Assembly (NCBI GenBank): GCA_900469475.1
Contig: UBXG01000006.1
Coordinates: forward strand, 124,001-188,000
Length of the DNA stretch: 64,000 nucleotides
From: Hyphomicrobiales bacterium
Lineage (GTDB): Bacteria; Pseudomonadota; Alphaproteobacteria; Rhizobiales; Rhizobiaceae
Direction: 5' to 3'
The notes below the pieces were generated by a model. It was given only the letters and a program-made list of their open reading frames with translations, made no database searches and was not told the DNA's origin. This document shows positions 47,157-56,172 of the stretch, in pieces. How positions within the stretch are numbered: the stretch's first letter is position 1; every line of letters begins with the position of its first letter. Position numbers and translations under genes: made by a program.

Positions 47157-48764
47157 ATGATCAGACTGCTTATCTTCGCCATTCTCGTCCTGGCTCTCGG
47201 CTATGGTTTTTCCTGGCTCGCGGATCGTCCCGGCGATCTCTCGCTGGTCTGGGAAGGCCAGCTTTACCAGACGAGGCTGATCGTCGCCGCCGCGATCCTG
47301 ATTGCGATCGTGGCCGCCATGATGATCGTCTGGTGGTTCGTGCGGCTGATCTGGACCTCGCCGCACTCCGTCACCCGCTATTTCCGCGCCCGCAAGCGTG
47401 ACCGCGGCTATCAAGCGCTCTCAACAGGCCTCATCGCCGCCGGCGCGGGCAATGCGCTGCTCGCCCGCAAGATGGCGGCCCGCACCCGTGGCCTCATCCG
47501 CGCCGATCAGGAGCCGCTCATCAACCTGCTTGAAGCTCAGGCCGCCTTGATCGAAGGCAAGCATGACGAGGCCCGTCAGAAGTTCGAACAGATGGCCAAC
47601 GATCCCGAAACGCGCGAGCTCGGGCTGCGCGGCCTCTATCTCGAAGCCAAGCGCCTCGGGGCGCATGAAGCGGCGCGGCAATATGCCGAGAAGGCGGCCG
47701 ACCAGGCGCCCTACCTGCCCTGGGCGGCACAGGCGACGCTGGAATATCGCAGCCAGGCCGGCCGCTGGGACGATGCCATCAAGCTGCTCGACCAGCAGAA
47801 GGTTGCCCATGTCGTCGATAAGGCAACCGCCAACCGTCAACGCGCCGTCCTGCTGACGGCGCGCGCCGACGAGAAATTGGAAAGCGATCCCGTCGGCGCA
47901 CGTGACGATGCGCTGGCGGCACTGAAGCTCGTGGATGATTTCGTTCCCGCAGCGCTGATCGCCGCCAAGGCCTTGTTCCGCGAAGACAAGGTGCGCAAGG
48001 CTGCCTCCATCCTCGAGCAGGTCTGGAAAGCCCGGCCGCATCCCGAAATCGGCAGAGCCTATGTGCGGGCTCGCAGCGGCGATTCCGTTCTCGATCGCCT
48101 GAAGCGCGCCGAACGGCTGGAGGCGATCCGCCCGAACAATGTCGACGCCCTGCTGTTGACTGCGAAGGCGGCGATGGATGCGGGTGATTTTGGCAAGGCT
48201 GGCGCCAAGGCTGAAGCCGCCGCACGGATCGACGCACGCGAAGGTGCCTTCCTGCTTCTCGCCGATATCGAAGAGGCCGAAACCGGCGATCAGGGCCGCA
48301 TTCGCCATTGGATGGCGCAGGCTCTGCGCGCCCCGCGCGATCCGGCCTGGGTCGCCGATGGTTTCGTCTCGGAAAAATGGCTGCCGCTGTCGCCGGTCAC
48401 CGGCCGCCTCGACGCCTTCGAATGGAAGGCGCCGTTCGGCCAGATCGAAGGTCCGGTCGAAGAGGGTTCGACGGTCTCCGTCGATGCGGCACTGAAGTCG
48501 TTGCCGCCGGTGCGCGAGACGGCTCGCGCAACCCCAGCGGAGATGCCGAATTCACCAAAAGTTGCATCGTCAGCCAGCGATGCCTATGTCATGGAGTTGG
48601 AACCCGCCGTTGAAAAGTCGGCGCCGAACGCACCCGACGCAGCACCAAAACCGGTGCAGCAGGATGCGGAGCCCCGGCCCTTCTTCGGTGGCGCGCCTGA
48701 TGATCCGGGCGTGAAAGATCGTAAACTTGAACCGGAACCCAAGACACGGCTCAAATTGTTTTAA
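47157..48764 (+). CDS. hemY: HemY-like inner-membrane TPR protein
   Basis: 535 residues. Two transmembrane helices (about 3-20, LLIFAILVLALGYGFSWL, and 42-62, LIVAAAILIAIVAAMMIVWW), the HemY_N domain (RARKRDRGYQALSTGLIAAG, GNALLARKMAART), then TPR-like repeats through about residue 390 and a Pro-rich C-terminal tail (PNAPDAAPKPVQQ). This is the TPR 'HemY' of the hemCDXY type, not protoporphyrinogen oxidase. Role in haem synthesis is unclear. It is 15 bp after mic60. Confidence 0.92.
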   Translation: MIRLLIFAILVLALGYGFSWLADRPGDLSLVWEGQLYQTRLIVAAAILIAIVAAMMIVWWFVRLIWTSPHSVTRYFRARKRDRGYQALSTGLIAAGAGNALLARKMAARTRGLIRADQEPLINLLEAQAALIEGKHDEARQKFEQMANDPETRELGLRGLYLEAKRLGAHEAARQYAEKAADQAPYLPWAAQATLEYRSQAGRWDDAIKLLDQQKVAHVVDKATANRQRAVLLTARADEKLESDPVGARDDALAALKLVDDFVPAALIAAKALFREDKVRKAASILEQVWKARPHPEIGRAYVRARSGDSVLDRLKRAERLEAIRPNNVDALLLTAKAAMDAGDFGKAGAKAEAAARIDAREGAFLLLADIEEAETGDQGRIRHWMAQALRAPRDPAWVADGFVSEKWLPLSPVTGRLDAFEWKAPFGQIEGPVEEGSTVSVDAALKSLPPVRETARATPAEMPNSPKVASSASDAYVMELEPAVEKSAPNAPDAAPKPVQQDAEPRPFFGGAPDDPGVKDRKLEPEPKTRLKLF

Positions 48765-48830
48765 AGCAATTCCGGCAAAAGCGCGCAGCGGATTTGCGTC
48801 TGGAATTCGGGAAGACAAAAAGATGGAGCA
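48765..48830. repeat. Rhizobial interspersed palindromic repeat, copy 2
   Basis: Begins AGCAATTCCGGCAAAAGC immediately after the hemY stop and carries AATTCC / GGAATT arms. It aligns base for base over about 66 positions with 12421-12488, with roughly one-fifth of positions differing by eye. Confidence 0.75.
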
Positions 48831-48876
48831 TGGTGCCCCAAGAACCCTGCACGGCCCGTTTTGAGAATGGAGACGC

Positions 48877-49362
48877 ATGTTCGAACGCTTTCAGGAATTT
48901 CTTCATAACCTGACCCAAGACCATCCCAGATCCGGCTTCGCCCCCGACGACCCGCGTGTCGCCGTGGCTGCTCTCTGTATCCAGGTGATGGAGGCGGACG
49001 GCAAGATCGAGAACAGCGAGAAGAAGCGGCTGCGCAAGCTGTTGAAGGAACAGTATGGGCTTGATGGCCGCAAGCTCGATCAGCTGATCGCGGCCGGCGA
49101 GGAAGCGGAAAGCGAAGCGGTCGACTATTATCGCTTCACCTCGGACCTGAAGCGCCATCTTGACAGCTCACAGCGGCTCGAACTGCTCGGCATCCTCTGG
49201 GATATCGTCTATGCCGACGGCGAGCGCAGCGAGATGGAAGATCATGCCATCTGGCGGATCGCCGACCTCATGGGCATCTCCGATCGCGAGCGCATCATGA
49301 AACGCCAGGAAGCCGCCGCACGCGCGCCCGGTTTCAGGGTGGAGACGGGCAATGACGATTGA
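48877..49362 (+). CDS. TerB-like (DjlA-type) helical protein
   Basis: 161 residues. Seven-helix TerB pattern with two acidic repeats: AALCIQVMEADGKIENSEKK (about 30-49) and LLGILWDIVYADGERSEMED (about 106-125), the metal-binding Asp-Gly motifs of the domain. The name TerB refers to fold; a tellurite role is not implied. The stop overlaps the next gene by 11 bases. Confidence 0.88.
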   Translation: MFERFQEFLHNLTQDHPRSGFAPDDPRVAVAALCIQVMEADGKIENSEKKRLRKLLKEQYGLDGRKLDQLIAAGEEAESEAVDYYRFTSDLKRHLDSSQRLELLGILWDIVYADGERSEMEDHAIWRIADLMGISDRERIMKRQEAAARAPGFRVETGNDD

Positions 49363-50080
49363 AGCGCCGAAGAGCGCCGGGCGCCCGATATTGATCGTCC
49401 TGCATCAGGAGCGCTCCAGCCCCGGACGCGTGGGCCAGATGCTTCTGGAAAAGGGCTTCGATCTCGATATACGCCGCCCGGTCCTCGGCGACCCCCTGCC
49501 CTCGACACTGGAGGCTCATGCCGGCGCCGTGGTCTTCGGCGGCCCGATGAGCGCCAACGATCCCGACGACTTCATCAAGGCCGAGACAGACTGGCTGAAG
49601 GTGCCGCTTAAGGAAAACCGCCCCTATCTCGGCATCTGCCTCGGCGCGCAGCTACTCGCCCGCCATCTCGGCGCCAAGGTGAAGGCGCGCGATGACGGCA
49701 AGACCGAGATCGGCTGGTATCCGTTGCAGCCGACGGAAAAGGGGCGCCTGCTGATGCGCTGGCCGCAGATGGTCTACCATTTCCATCGCGAGGGCTTCGA
49801 GCTGCCGCACGGCGCCGATCTTCTGGCAACGGCGGAGACCTACCCCAATCAGGCATATCGCTACGGCGCCAATGCCTGGGGCTTGCAATTCCATGCCGAG
49901 CTCACCCGCGCCATGATGCAGCGCTGGGTCGTGCATGGCGAACATCGCTTCTGCATGCCGAACGCCCAGCAGGGCCGCGAGCATCTCGAAGGCCGTATGA
50001 TCTTCGACGCGGCGCTGAAGGCCTGGCTGTCAGAATTCCTCAATCTCGTTTTCGAGGGCAAGCAGGCGATGGCGGCCTAA
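49352..50080 (+). CDS. Class I glutamine amidotransferase-like protein
   Basis: 242 residues. Nucleophile Cys96 in YLGICLGAQLLARHLGAKV and His181/Glu183 in WGLQFHAELT complete a class I GATase triad. N-terminus RPILIVLHQERSSPGRVGQM resembles GuaA-like stand-alone amidotransferases (COG0518), often acting on gamma-glutamyl compounds. Substrate unknown. The 11-base overlap with terB-like gene implies coupling. Confidence 0.88.
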   Translation: MTIEAPKSAGRPILIVLHQERSSPGRVGQMLLEKGFDLDIRRPVLGDPLPSTLEAHAGAVVFGGPMSANDPDDFIKAETDWLKVPLKENRPYLGICLGAQLLARHLGAKVKARDDGKTEIGWYPLQPTEKGRLLMRWPQMVYHFHREGFELPHGADLLATAETYPNQAYRYGANAWGLQFHAELTRAMMQRWVVHGEHRFCMPNAQQGREHLEGRMIFDAALKAWLSEFLNLVFEGKQAMAA

Positions 50081-50706
50081 AGGTCTTCGCCTGACGAAAG
50101 CACGCGGCCGAATTCATCGATCGCCCCACGGATGGCAGACGCATATTGCTTGAGCTTCTCCGCATCGGCCATAAGGGCATCCCTGACGCCTCTCGGAATC
50201 TCAAGCTGCACCCCAACCTGCCGCTGGCCGCGATTGCAGATATTGCCGGCCGAAGCTCCCGCGAGCGCCTCCCCCTTCTTTCTCGCAACGGCAGCAAATC
50301 CATCGCGACGAAGTGCCTCTACGATCAGGTTACGCAGCGATGTGTCGAGCCCGCCGATCCAGCTTGACTCCGGATCCTCCCGGTCCGCTCGACCATGAAT
50401 GGCGATGACGATCGCTGAATTGGCAACCAGATCGTTTGCAATCGGCTCATCGAAATTTTCGGAAGTGACATGCAACTCACGATGGAGCCGCGCCGGATCG
50501 AGCCCTTCGAAGCGGTAAAGCGAGAACCTCCCATTCGCGATCGTCAGCGCTATCTCGGATGTGGCAGGTTCGATGAAGCCGGCATGCGGAGCGATAATCG
50601 CGACGGGTGATGATCGGCTCTCCACGCGGACGCGATAATCGACGCCTTCGGTCTCACGTTCGCGAAGCGCCGAAAACGAATTGTATCGATCCGGCAACCT
50701 CGCCAT
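50077..50706 (-). CDS. YjqB/poly-gamma-glutamate hydrolase-like protein
   Basis: 209 residues from ATG 50706 (GAGGAG upstream). Zinc-peptidase-like motifs of the DUF867/PghP family: AIIAPHAGFIEPATSEIA (His and Glu), RELHVTSENFDEPIA, and VIAIHGRADRE, plus QVGVQLEIPRGVRDAL. Relatives degrade poly-gamma-glutamate (phage PghP), others are unassigned (YjqB). It lies 10 bp after the MFS gene on the same strand and its 3' end overlaps the amidotransferase gene by four bases. Confidence 0.85.
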   Translation of the reverse strand: MARLPDRYNSFSALRERETEGVDYRVRVESRSSPVAIIAPHAGFIEPATSEIALTIANGRFSLYRFEGLDPARLHRELHVTSENFDEPIANDLVANSAIVIAIHGRADREDPESSWIGGLDTSLRNLIVEALRRDGFAAVARKKGEALAGASAGNICNRGQRQVGVQLEIPRGVRDALMADAEKLKQYASAIRGAIDEFGRVLSSGEDL

Positions 50707-50716
50707 TACGCACTCC

Positions 50717-51973
50717 TCAAACCGCCTGCGGCTCGCCGTTGCGATCCGGCGCATTGAGGCTGTCGATCCTGCGAAGCTGCGGGAAACCTGTGGCCCAGAG
50801 AATGGCGACCGTCAGCGTGCCCAAACCTCCGATGACGACGGCGGGGATCGCGCCGAAATAATGCGCCATGGTGCCGGCGCGGAATTCGCCAAGCTCGTTC
50901 GACGCGCCGACGAAGACCATGTTGACGGCATTGACGCGGCCACGGACATGATCCGGCGTCCAAAGCGTGATGAGGGTTTCGCGCACATAGACGGAAATCA
51001 GGTCGGAAGCGCCCATGACGGCGAGAGCCATTATCGACAGCCACGGCGTCTGCGAGATGCCGAAGACCAGCGTGCCCATGCCAAACATGGCAACCCCGGC
51101 AAACATGCAGATGCCGGCGCGGTTCCGGATAGGATAAGTCGCCAGAAACAGGCCCATGGCGATTGCGCCGAAGCTTGGCGCAGCGCGCAGCATGCCGAGG
51201 CCCCAGGGCCCAAGTGTCAGGATATCGCGCGCATAGATCGGCATCAGCGCGACCGCGCCGCCGAGCAGCACGGCGAAAAGATCGAGCGAGACGGCACCCA
51301 GCACCACTTTTTCCGACCAGATAAAACGGAAGCCGGCAAGCATCTCGTTAAGGCTACGCCGCTCATGCGCGGTGCGCTGCTGCGGCTTGGGGATCAGGAA
51401 AGTCAGCACCGAACCGGCCGCGAAGAAAAACGCGGCCACGGAATAGGCGACGTTGGCACCGATGCCGTAAAGCAGGCCACCGGCCACGGGACCGAGGATG
51501 GCGGCCGCATCCCATGACATCGAGTTCCAGGTGATGGCATTCGTCAGATCTTCGGGCGGGATCAGGTTGGGCGCCAGCGATTGCATGGCCGGCGTCATGA
51601 AAGCGCGCTCGATACCGAAGACCGTGAGGATCAAAAATACCGGCAGCGGCGCGAAAGTGCCCGATATGGTCAGAAACAGCAGCGTAGCGGCACAGAGAGT
51701 GCCGACGAAAATGCAGATCGCGGAAATCAGGCGCCTGTTGTAGCGGTCCGCAGCCGTGCCCGTCACCAGGATCAGCAGCAGCGATGGCAGGAACTGCACG
51801 AGGCCGATCAGACCGAGATAGATCGGCTGGCCGGTGTGCTCATACATCTGCCAGCCGACGGAGACGCTGACGACCTGCGTGGCAAAGGCCGTCAAAAACC
51901 GCGCGAAGAAGAAATAGGCATAGGCAATGTGCCGGAAGGCGGCAAACCGGTCTCCGCTGGCAGAGAACGACAT
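50717..51973 (-). CDS. MFS transporter (EntS-like, MFS_3)
   Basis: 418 residues with about 12 transmembrane helices. Hallmarks of the EntS/MFS_3 group: FARFLTAFATQVVSVSVGWQMYEHTG, GLIGLVQFLPSLLLILVTG then RYNRR, PPEDLTNAITWNSMSWDAAAILGP and ETLITLWTPDHVRGRVNAVN. The group exports siderophores, drugs or small metabolites; substrate here unknown. First of a two-gene unit with the YjqB-like protein. Confidence 0.9.
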   Translation of the reverse strand: MSFSASGDRFAAFRHIAYAYFFFARFLTAFATQVVSVSVGWQMYEHTGQPIYLGLIGLVQFLPSLLLILVTGTAADRYNRRLISAICIFVGTLCAATLLFLTISGTFAPLPVFLILTVFGIERAFMTPAMQSLAPNLIPPEDLTNAITWNSMSWDAAAILGPVAGGLLYGIGANVAYSVAAFFFAAGSVLTFLIPKPQQRTAHERRSLNEMLAGFRFIWSEKVVLGAVSLDLFAVLLGGAVALMPIYARDILTLGPWGLGMLRAAPSFGAIAMGLFLATYPIRNRAGICMFAGVAMFGMGTLVFGISQTPWLSIMALAVMGASDLISVYVRETLITLWTPDHVRGRVNAVNMVFVGASNELGEFRAGTMAHYFGAIPAVVIGGLGTLTVAILWATGFPQLRRIDSLNAPDRNGEPQAV

Positions 51974-52033
51974 GGGACGAGACTTTCCGATGGGGCCGCT
52001 GGCGCAAAGGCTGGCCTTTTAAACATGATTCAA

Positions 52034-52049
52034 CATGCTTCGGAGCATG
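52034..52049. promoter_or_regulatory. Short UUCG-type hairpin upstream of yggT
   Basis: CATGCT-TCGG-AGCATG, a 6-bp stem with a TCGG tetraloop, in the 136-bp divergent MFS/yggT gap, 60 bp before the yggT start. It could be a leader hairpin or operator; no function is shown. Confidence 0.35.
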
Positions 52050-52109
52050 GGACTTGCCCGTTTAGTCGCCAATGTCTACATGTCTGTCAACCGCGAATTG
52101 GAGACGGAC

Positions 52110-52403
52110 ATGCTCGCCTTATTTCAAACCATTGATCTGGCTTTGAATCTTTATACCTGGATATTGATCGCCAGCGCCATCTTTTCCTGGCTATATGCAT
52201 TCAACGTCATCAATTCGAGCAATCAATTCGTCAGCTCCGTCGGCAACTTCCTTTATGCGGTCACGGAACCTGCCCTGCGGCCGATCCGCCGCATCCTGCC
52301 GGACCTCGGCGGCATCGACATTTCGCCGGTCATCCTGCTCTTGATCATCTTCTTCATCCGCTCGCTGATGTGGAATTCGATCGTCCCCATGTTCCTGCGG
52401 TGA
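52110..52403 (+). CDS. yggT: YggT-family membrane protein
   Basis: 97 residues from ATG 52110 (GGAGA upstream); the longer reading frame is rejected. Two transmembrane helices (about 8-28 and 68-88), and the family hallmarks [16 protein letters not shown] and [22 protein letters not shown]. Possibly a Yst/YlmG-like protein; YlmG relatives act in cell division or membrane organisation. Overlaps yggU by four bases (GTGA). Confidence 0.93.
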   Translation: MLALFQTIDLALNLYTWILIASAIFSWLYAFNVINSSNQFVSSVGNFLYAVTEPALRPIRRILPDLGGIDISPVILLLIIFFIRSLMWNSIVPMFLR

Positions 52404-52714
52404 ACAAGGCCTGGCAGGCCTTTCCGGATCACGTCAGGCTTTCCGTACGGCTCACGCCCAATGGCGGGCGTGACGCGATCGACGGGCTCGAAACCGTAAG
52501 CGACGGCGAATGCTATCTGAAGGCGCGTGTTTCAGTGGCGCCGGAAAAGGGCAAGGCCAACAAGGCCCTGATCGCCCTGCTTTCAAAAAGCCTCGGCCTT
52601 CCCAAATCCACGCTTAGCATCATCAGCGGCGACACGGCGCGCAAAAAAATCCTCCGGATCGAGGGCGAGCCGGAGGATTTGATGGAGAAATTAAACCTTA
52701 TTACGAAGGGCTGA
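52400..52714 (+). CDS. yggU: YggU/DUF167 protein
   Basis: 104 residues with a GTG start at 52400 that overlaps the yggT stop (GTGA), giving the usual length; ATG 52370 would add ten residues. DUF167 fold marks: [36 protein letters not shown] and [17 protein letters not shown]. Function unknown; almost always beside yggT. Its TGA is directly followed by the reverse-complement stop of ppa. Confidence 0.9.
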   Translation: MNKAWQAFPDHVRLSVRLTPNGGRDAIDGLETVSDGECYLKARVSVAPEKGKANKALIALLSKSLGLPKSTLSIISGDTARKKILRIEGEPEDLMEKLNLITKG

Positions 52715-53251
52715 TCAGGCCTTTTCCTTCTTGGCGCGGGCGATGGCTTCGATGATCAGTTCGCCGGCTTCCTTGGAGCCGCCCCAGCCAAAGATCTTCA
52801 CCCACTTGCCGGGTTCGAGATCCTTGTAGTGCTCGAAGAAGTGCTCGATCTGCTTCAGCGTGATCTCCGGCAGGTCGGTATATTCCTTGACCTTTTCGTA
52901 GCGCAGCGTCAGCTTCGGCGAGGGAACGGCAATGATCTTCTCGTCCTTGCCGGAATTGTCTTCCATCTTCAGCACGCCGATCGGGCGAACATTGATGACG
53001 CAGCCCGGGACCAGCGGACGGGTGCTGGCGATCAGAACATCGATCGGGTCGCCATCTTCGGAGAGCGTGTGCGGGACAAAGCCGTAATTGCCCGGATAGG
53101 TCATCGGCGTGTAGAGGAAACGGTCGACGACCAGCGTGCCGGCCTCCTTGTCCATTTCGTACTTGATCGGATGACCGCCGACCGGCACTTCAACGATGAC
53201 GTTGACGTCTTCGGGCGGGTTCTTGCCAATGGAAATCGCGTCGATACGCAT
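52715..53251 (-). CDS. ppa: Inorganic pyrophosphatase (family I)
   Basis: 178 residues. Family signature [10 protein letters not shown] (the metal-binding Asp motif D-x-D-P-x-D), [25 protein letters not shown]-like region VDRF, and [15 protein letters not shown] at the C-terminus. It hydrolyses pyrophosphate to drive biosynthesis. Stops head-to-head with yggU with no gap (TGATCA). Confidence 0.98.
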   Translation of the reverse strand: MRIDAISIGKNPPEDVNVIVEVPVGGHPIKYEMDKEAGTLVVDRFLYTPMTYPGNYGFVPHTLSEDGDPIDVLIASTRPLVPGCVINVRPIGVLKMEDNSGKDEKIIAVPSPKLTLRYEKVKEYTDLPEITLKQIEHFFEHYKDLEPGKWVKIFGWGGSKEAGELIIEAIARAKKEKA

Positions 53252-53343
53252 GCTTGTCCCCTAGATAAGGATGGTTGCCGCCAGCCAAATAATAGGATTC
53301 ATCCCGCAACGCAACAACGCATCGGGAAACAGGCGGATTTACT

Positions 53344-53387
53344 GCATGATTCCCGAAATCGGAATCGATTTAGGGATGGAATCATAC
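53344..53387. repeat. GCATGATT-type palindromic element
   Basis: GCATGATTCC (53344-53353) pairs with GGAATCATAC (53378-53387, one mismatch), and AAATCG with CGATTT inside. Similar in plan and in its CATGAT-CCCGAAA start to 38545-38589. It lies between the ppa start and the GNAT gene end. Confidence 0.7.
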
Positions 53388-53414
53388 AGCAGATTTAGAA
53401 CGCGACAGCGCCGT

Positions 53415-53921
53415 TCAGGGCCAGACGAAGCCGATCTTGCGCAGCTGCCTGTGATCGAAGGTTTCGATGCCCTCGCAGAAATCCGCGCCGCCCTGCCCGC
53501 GATAGAAGCGGTAGGCATTCTCGTTTTCCTCAAGGCACCAGACGACCAGTCCCTTGCAGCCGAGCGACTTCAACAGCCGGCGTGCCTCGCCGAACAGCAT
53601 ACGCCCGAGGCCGAGGCCCTGATATTGCGGGCGAAGATAGAGTTCGTAGATCTCGCCTTCCTGCGGCAGCGCGCGGGCACGATTGAGGCCGAGCGTGGCA
53701 TAGCCCGCGATCTCGCCTGCAACATCCAGAACCAGCAGCGTTGCCGGACCACTGGTTGCCTTGCGCCACCAGGCTTCGCCGCGACGCTCTATCATCTGGC
53801 CGAGGGCACGATGGGGAATGATGCCGGCATAGGTGTACTGCCAGGATTGGCGGTGCACCTCCGAAATGGCCCGGGCATCATCGGGTTCTGCCCGCCGAAC
53901 ATCAATCGACAACGTCTTCAT
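53415..53921 (-). CDS. GNAT-family N-acetyltransferase
   Basis: 168 residues. Acetyl-CoA motif A is ELYLRPQYQGLGLGRMLFGEA (RPxYQGLGLG) near residue 95, with motif B SLGCKGLVVWCLEENENAYRF. Starts SIDVRRAEPDDARAISEVH. Substrate (protein N-terminus, antibiotic or small amine) cannot be told from sequence. Isolated gene between ppa and typA; the 200-bp gap to typA holds its promoter and the typA terminator. Confidence 0.92.
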   Translation of the reverse strand: MKTLSIDVRRAEPDDARAISEVHRQSWQYTYAGIIPHRALGQMIERRGEAWWRKATSGPATLLVLDVAGEIAGYATLGLNRARALPQEGEIYELYLRPQYQGLGLGRMLFGEARRLLKSLGCKGLVVWCLEENENAYRFYRGQGGADFCEGIETFDHRQLRKIGFVWP

Positions 53922-54070
53922 AACGTCTACTCTGATCTTACCAGCGCGAATTAACCATCCTCATTCATAAAGATGGCGGACTTGCCCACAGGCTTTATCC
54001 GTGGATCATTAACAAAAATTAACGACTTTTTAACCTTTTGGACAAGGGCTCAAAAACCGAACATGCAATT

Positions 54071-54096
54071 AAAAACCCCGGCACGAAGGCCGGGGT
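54071..54096 (-). terminator. Intrinsic terminator of typA
   Basis: ACCCCGGC / GCCGGGGT, an 8-bp stem with a 6-nt loop, followed on the minus strand by TTTTTAATT. It lies 26 bp after the typA stop. Textbook rho-independent terminator. Confidence 0.92.
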
Positions 54097-54121
54097 CGGA
54101 TGCATCGCTCGGTTAGGATGA

Positions 54122-55939
54122 TCAGGCCAGACGGGCCTTCTCGTAACGCTTGCGCTCGTTCGGATCGAGATACATCTTGCGGAGGCGGATCGACTTCGGC
54201 GTCACTTCCACCAGCTCGTCGTCCTGAATCCAGGAAAGCGCACGGTCGAGCGTCATGCGGATCGGCGGGGTCAGCTTCACGGCTTCATCCTTGCCTGCGG
54301 CGCGGATGTTGGTGAGCTTCTTGCCCTTCAGCACGTTGACTTCGAGGTCGTTGTCGCGCGAGTGGATGCCGATGATCATGCCGGCATAGACCTTCTCGCC
54401 GGCGTCGATGATCATCGGGCCGCGGTCTTCGAGGTTGAACAGGGCGTAAGCCACGGCTTCGCCGGCTTCGTTGGCGAGCAGCACGCCGTTCACGCGGCCG
54501 CCGATCTCGCCCTTGTACGGCTGGTAGTCATGGAACAGACGGTTCATGACGGCCGTGCCGCGCGTGTCGGTCAGAAGTTCCGACTGATAGCCGATGAGGC
54601 CGCGCGTCGGCGCCAGGAAGACGAGACGAACGCGATTACCGCCCGAAGGACGCAGCTCGGACATTTCAGCCTTACGCTCGGACATCTTCTGCACGACGAT
54701 ACCGGAATGCTCTTCATCGACGTCGATGACGACTTCTTCGATCGGCTCGAGCAGCTGGCCGCTCTCATCCTTGTGCATGACGACGCGCGGACGCGACACG
54801 GCAAGCTCGAAGCCTTCGCGGCGCATGGTTTCGATGAGGACTGCGAGCTGCAATTCGCCGCGGCCGGACACGTAGAACGAATCCTTGCCTTCAGCTTCTT
54901 CGATCTTCAGCGCAACGTTGCCTTCGGCTTCCTTGAAGAGGCGGTCGCGGATGACGCGCGAGGTGACCTTGTCGCCTTCGGTGCCTGCATAGGGGCTATC
55001 GTTGACGATGAAGGACATGGTGACGGTCGGCGGGTCGATCGGCTGCGCGACCAGCGGCTCGCTGACCTGCGGATCGCAGAAGGTATCGGCGACCGTGCCC
55101 TTGGAAAGGCCGGCGATGGCGACGATGTCACCTGCCTGCGCTTCTTCGATCGGCTGGCGCTCGATGCCACGGAAGGCGAGGATCTTGGAGATACGGCCGG
55201 TTTCGATGAGGTTGCCGTCGGCACCCAGAACCTTGACGGCCTGGTTCGGCTTGATCGAGCCGGAATGGATGCGGCCAGTGATGATGCGGCCGAGGAAAGG
55301 ATTGGCTTCCAGGATCGTGCCGATCATGCGGAACGGGCCTTCGCCGACGGTCGGCTCGGGAACATGCTTGACGACGAGATCGAGAAGCGGGCCGAGGCCT
55401 TCTTCCTTCGGACCCTCAGGCGAATAGTTCATCCAGCCGTTACGGCCGGAACCGTAGAGGATCGGGAAGTCGAGCTGCTCGTCGGTAGCGTCGAGATTGG
55501 CGAAGAGGTCGAAGACTTCGTTGATGACTTCGTCTGCACGGGCGTCCGGGCGGTCGATCTTGTTGATCGCAACGATCGGACGCAGGCCGACCTTCAGCGC
55601 CTTGCCGACGACGAACTTCGTCTGCGGCATCGGGCCTTCGGCAGCGTCGACGAGAACGATCGCGCCATCCACCATCGAGAGAATACGCTCGACTTCACCG
55701 CCGAAGTCGGCGTGGCCGGGGGTGTCGACGATGTTGATGCGCGTATCCTTCCAGACGACCGAGGTCGCCTTGGCGAGAATGGTGATGCCGCGCTCCTTTT
55801 CCAGATCGTTGGAGTCCATGACGCGTTCGGCAACGCGCTGGTTCTCGCGGAACGAGCCGGACTGCTTCAGGAGCTCGTCGACGAGGGTGGTTTTCCCATG
55901 GTCAACGTGCGCGATGATCGCGATGTTGCGAAGTGCCAT
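54122..55939 (-). CDS. typA: GTP-binding elongation factor TypA/BipA
   Basis: 605 residues from ATG 55939 ([20 protein letters not shown]); an upstream extension is rejected. G1 [10 protein letters not shown]2 [10 protein letters not shown]3 [12 protein letters not shown]4 NKIDRPDA, then EF-G-like domains including [19 protein letters not shown]. Ribosome-associated GTPase for stress and low-temperature growth. Monocistronic, with a terminator and a hairpin-rich leader. Confidence 0.98.
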   Translation of the reverse strand: MALRNIAIIAHVDHGKTTLVDELLKQSGSFRENQRVAERVMDSNDLEKERGITILAKATSVVWKDTRINIVDTPGHADFGGEVERILSMVDGAIVLVDAAEGPMPQTKFVVGKALKVGLRPIVAINKIDRPDARADEVINEVFDLFANLDATDEQLDFPILYGSGRNGWMNYSPEGPKEEGLGPLLDLVVKHVPEPTVGEGPFRMIGTILEANPFLGRIITGRIHSGSIKPNQAVKVLGADGNLIETGRISKILAFRGIERQPIEEAQAGDIVAIAGLSKGTVADTFCDPQVSEPLVAQPIDPPTVTMSFIVNDSPYAGTEGDKVTSRVIRDRLFKEAEGNVALKIEEAEGKDSFYVSGRGELQLAVLIETMRREGFELAVSRPRVVMHKDESGQLLEPIEEVVIDVDEEHSGIVVQKMSERKAEMSELRPSGGNRVRLVFLAPTRGLIGYQSELLTDTRGTAVMNRLFHDYQPYKGEIGGRVNGVLLANEAGEAVAYALFNLEDRGPMIIDAGEKVYAGMIIGIHSRDNDLEVNVLKGKKLTNIRAAGKDEAVKLTPPIRMTLDRALSWIQDDELVEVTPKSIRLRKMYLDPNERKRYEKARLA

Positions 55940-55967
55940 ATGTTTTAATCTCTGAGGCTGGGGCGCA

Positions 55968-56030
55968 GTGTTTTGTAAACACGCCAATTGCATTTGGCGC
56001 GCTCATACCCTTTTTTTCGCGAATGCGAAA
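55968..56030 (-). promoter_or_regulatory. Hairpin cluster in the typA leader
   Basis: Three short perfect dyads lie upstream of typA: GTGTTT-tgt-AAACAC (55968-55982), CGCCAA-N6-TTGGCG (55982-55999, sharing one base) and TTTCGC-gaat-GCGAAA (56015-56030). If transcribed they would stack in the 5' leader. No known riboswitch or thermometer class was recognised. Confidence 0.4.
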
Positions 56031-56172
56031 GGGGGGAGGCAAGAAAGGAGCTGAATGCCGGCTTTTCGTGCCTCACGCCTCAGTCTTCCACGCCTGGACA
56101 GCCGAGCTCTCTTCTGGCGCGTCGCCAATTCAGATGCACACGATCGCCTCGATCGGAATTTGCACAGCTCCG

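Noticed and set aside
47157..48764. HemY as protoporphyrinogen oxidase
   Set aside because: It has two membrane helices and TPRs, not a flavin-binding fold; the shared name is historical.
48877..49362. Tellurite-resistance system from the TerB-like gene
   Set aside because: No terA, terC, terD or terZ genes nearby; the fold alone does not support the phenotype.
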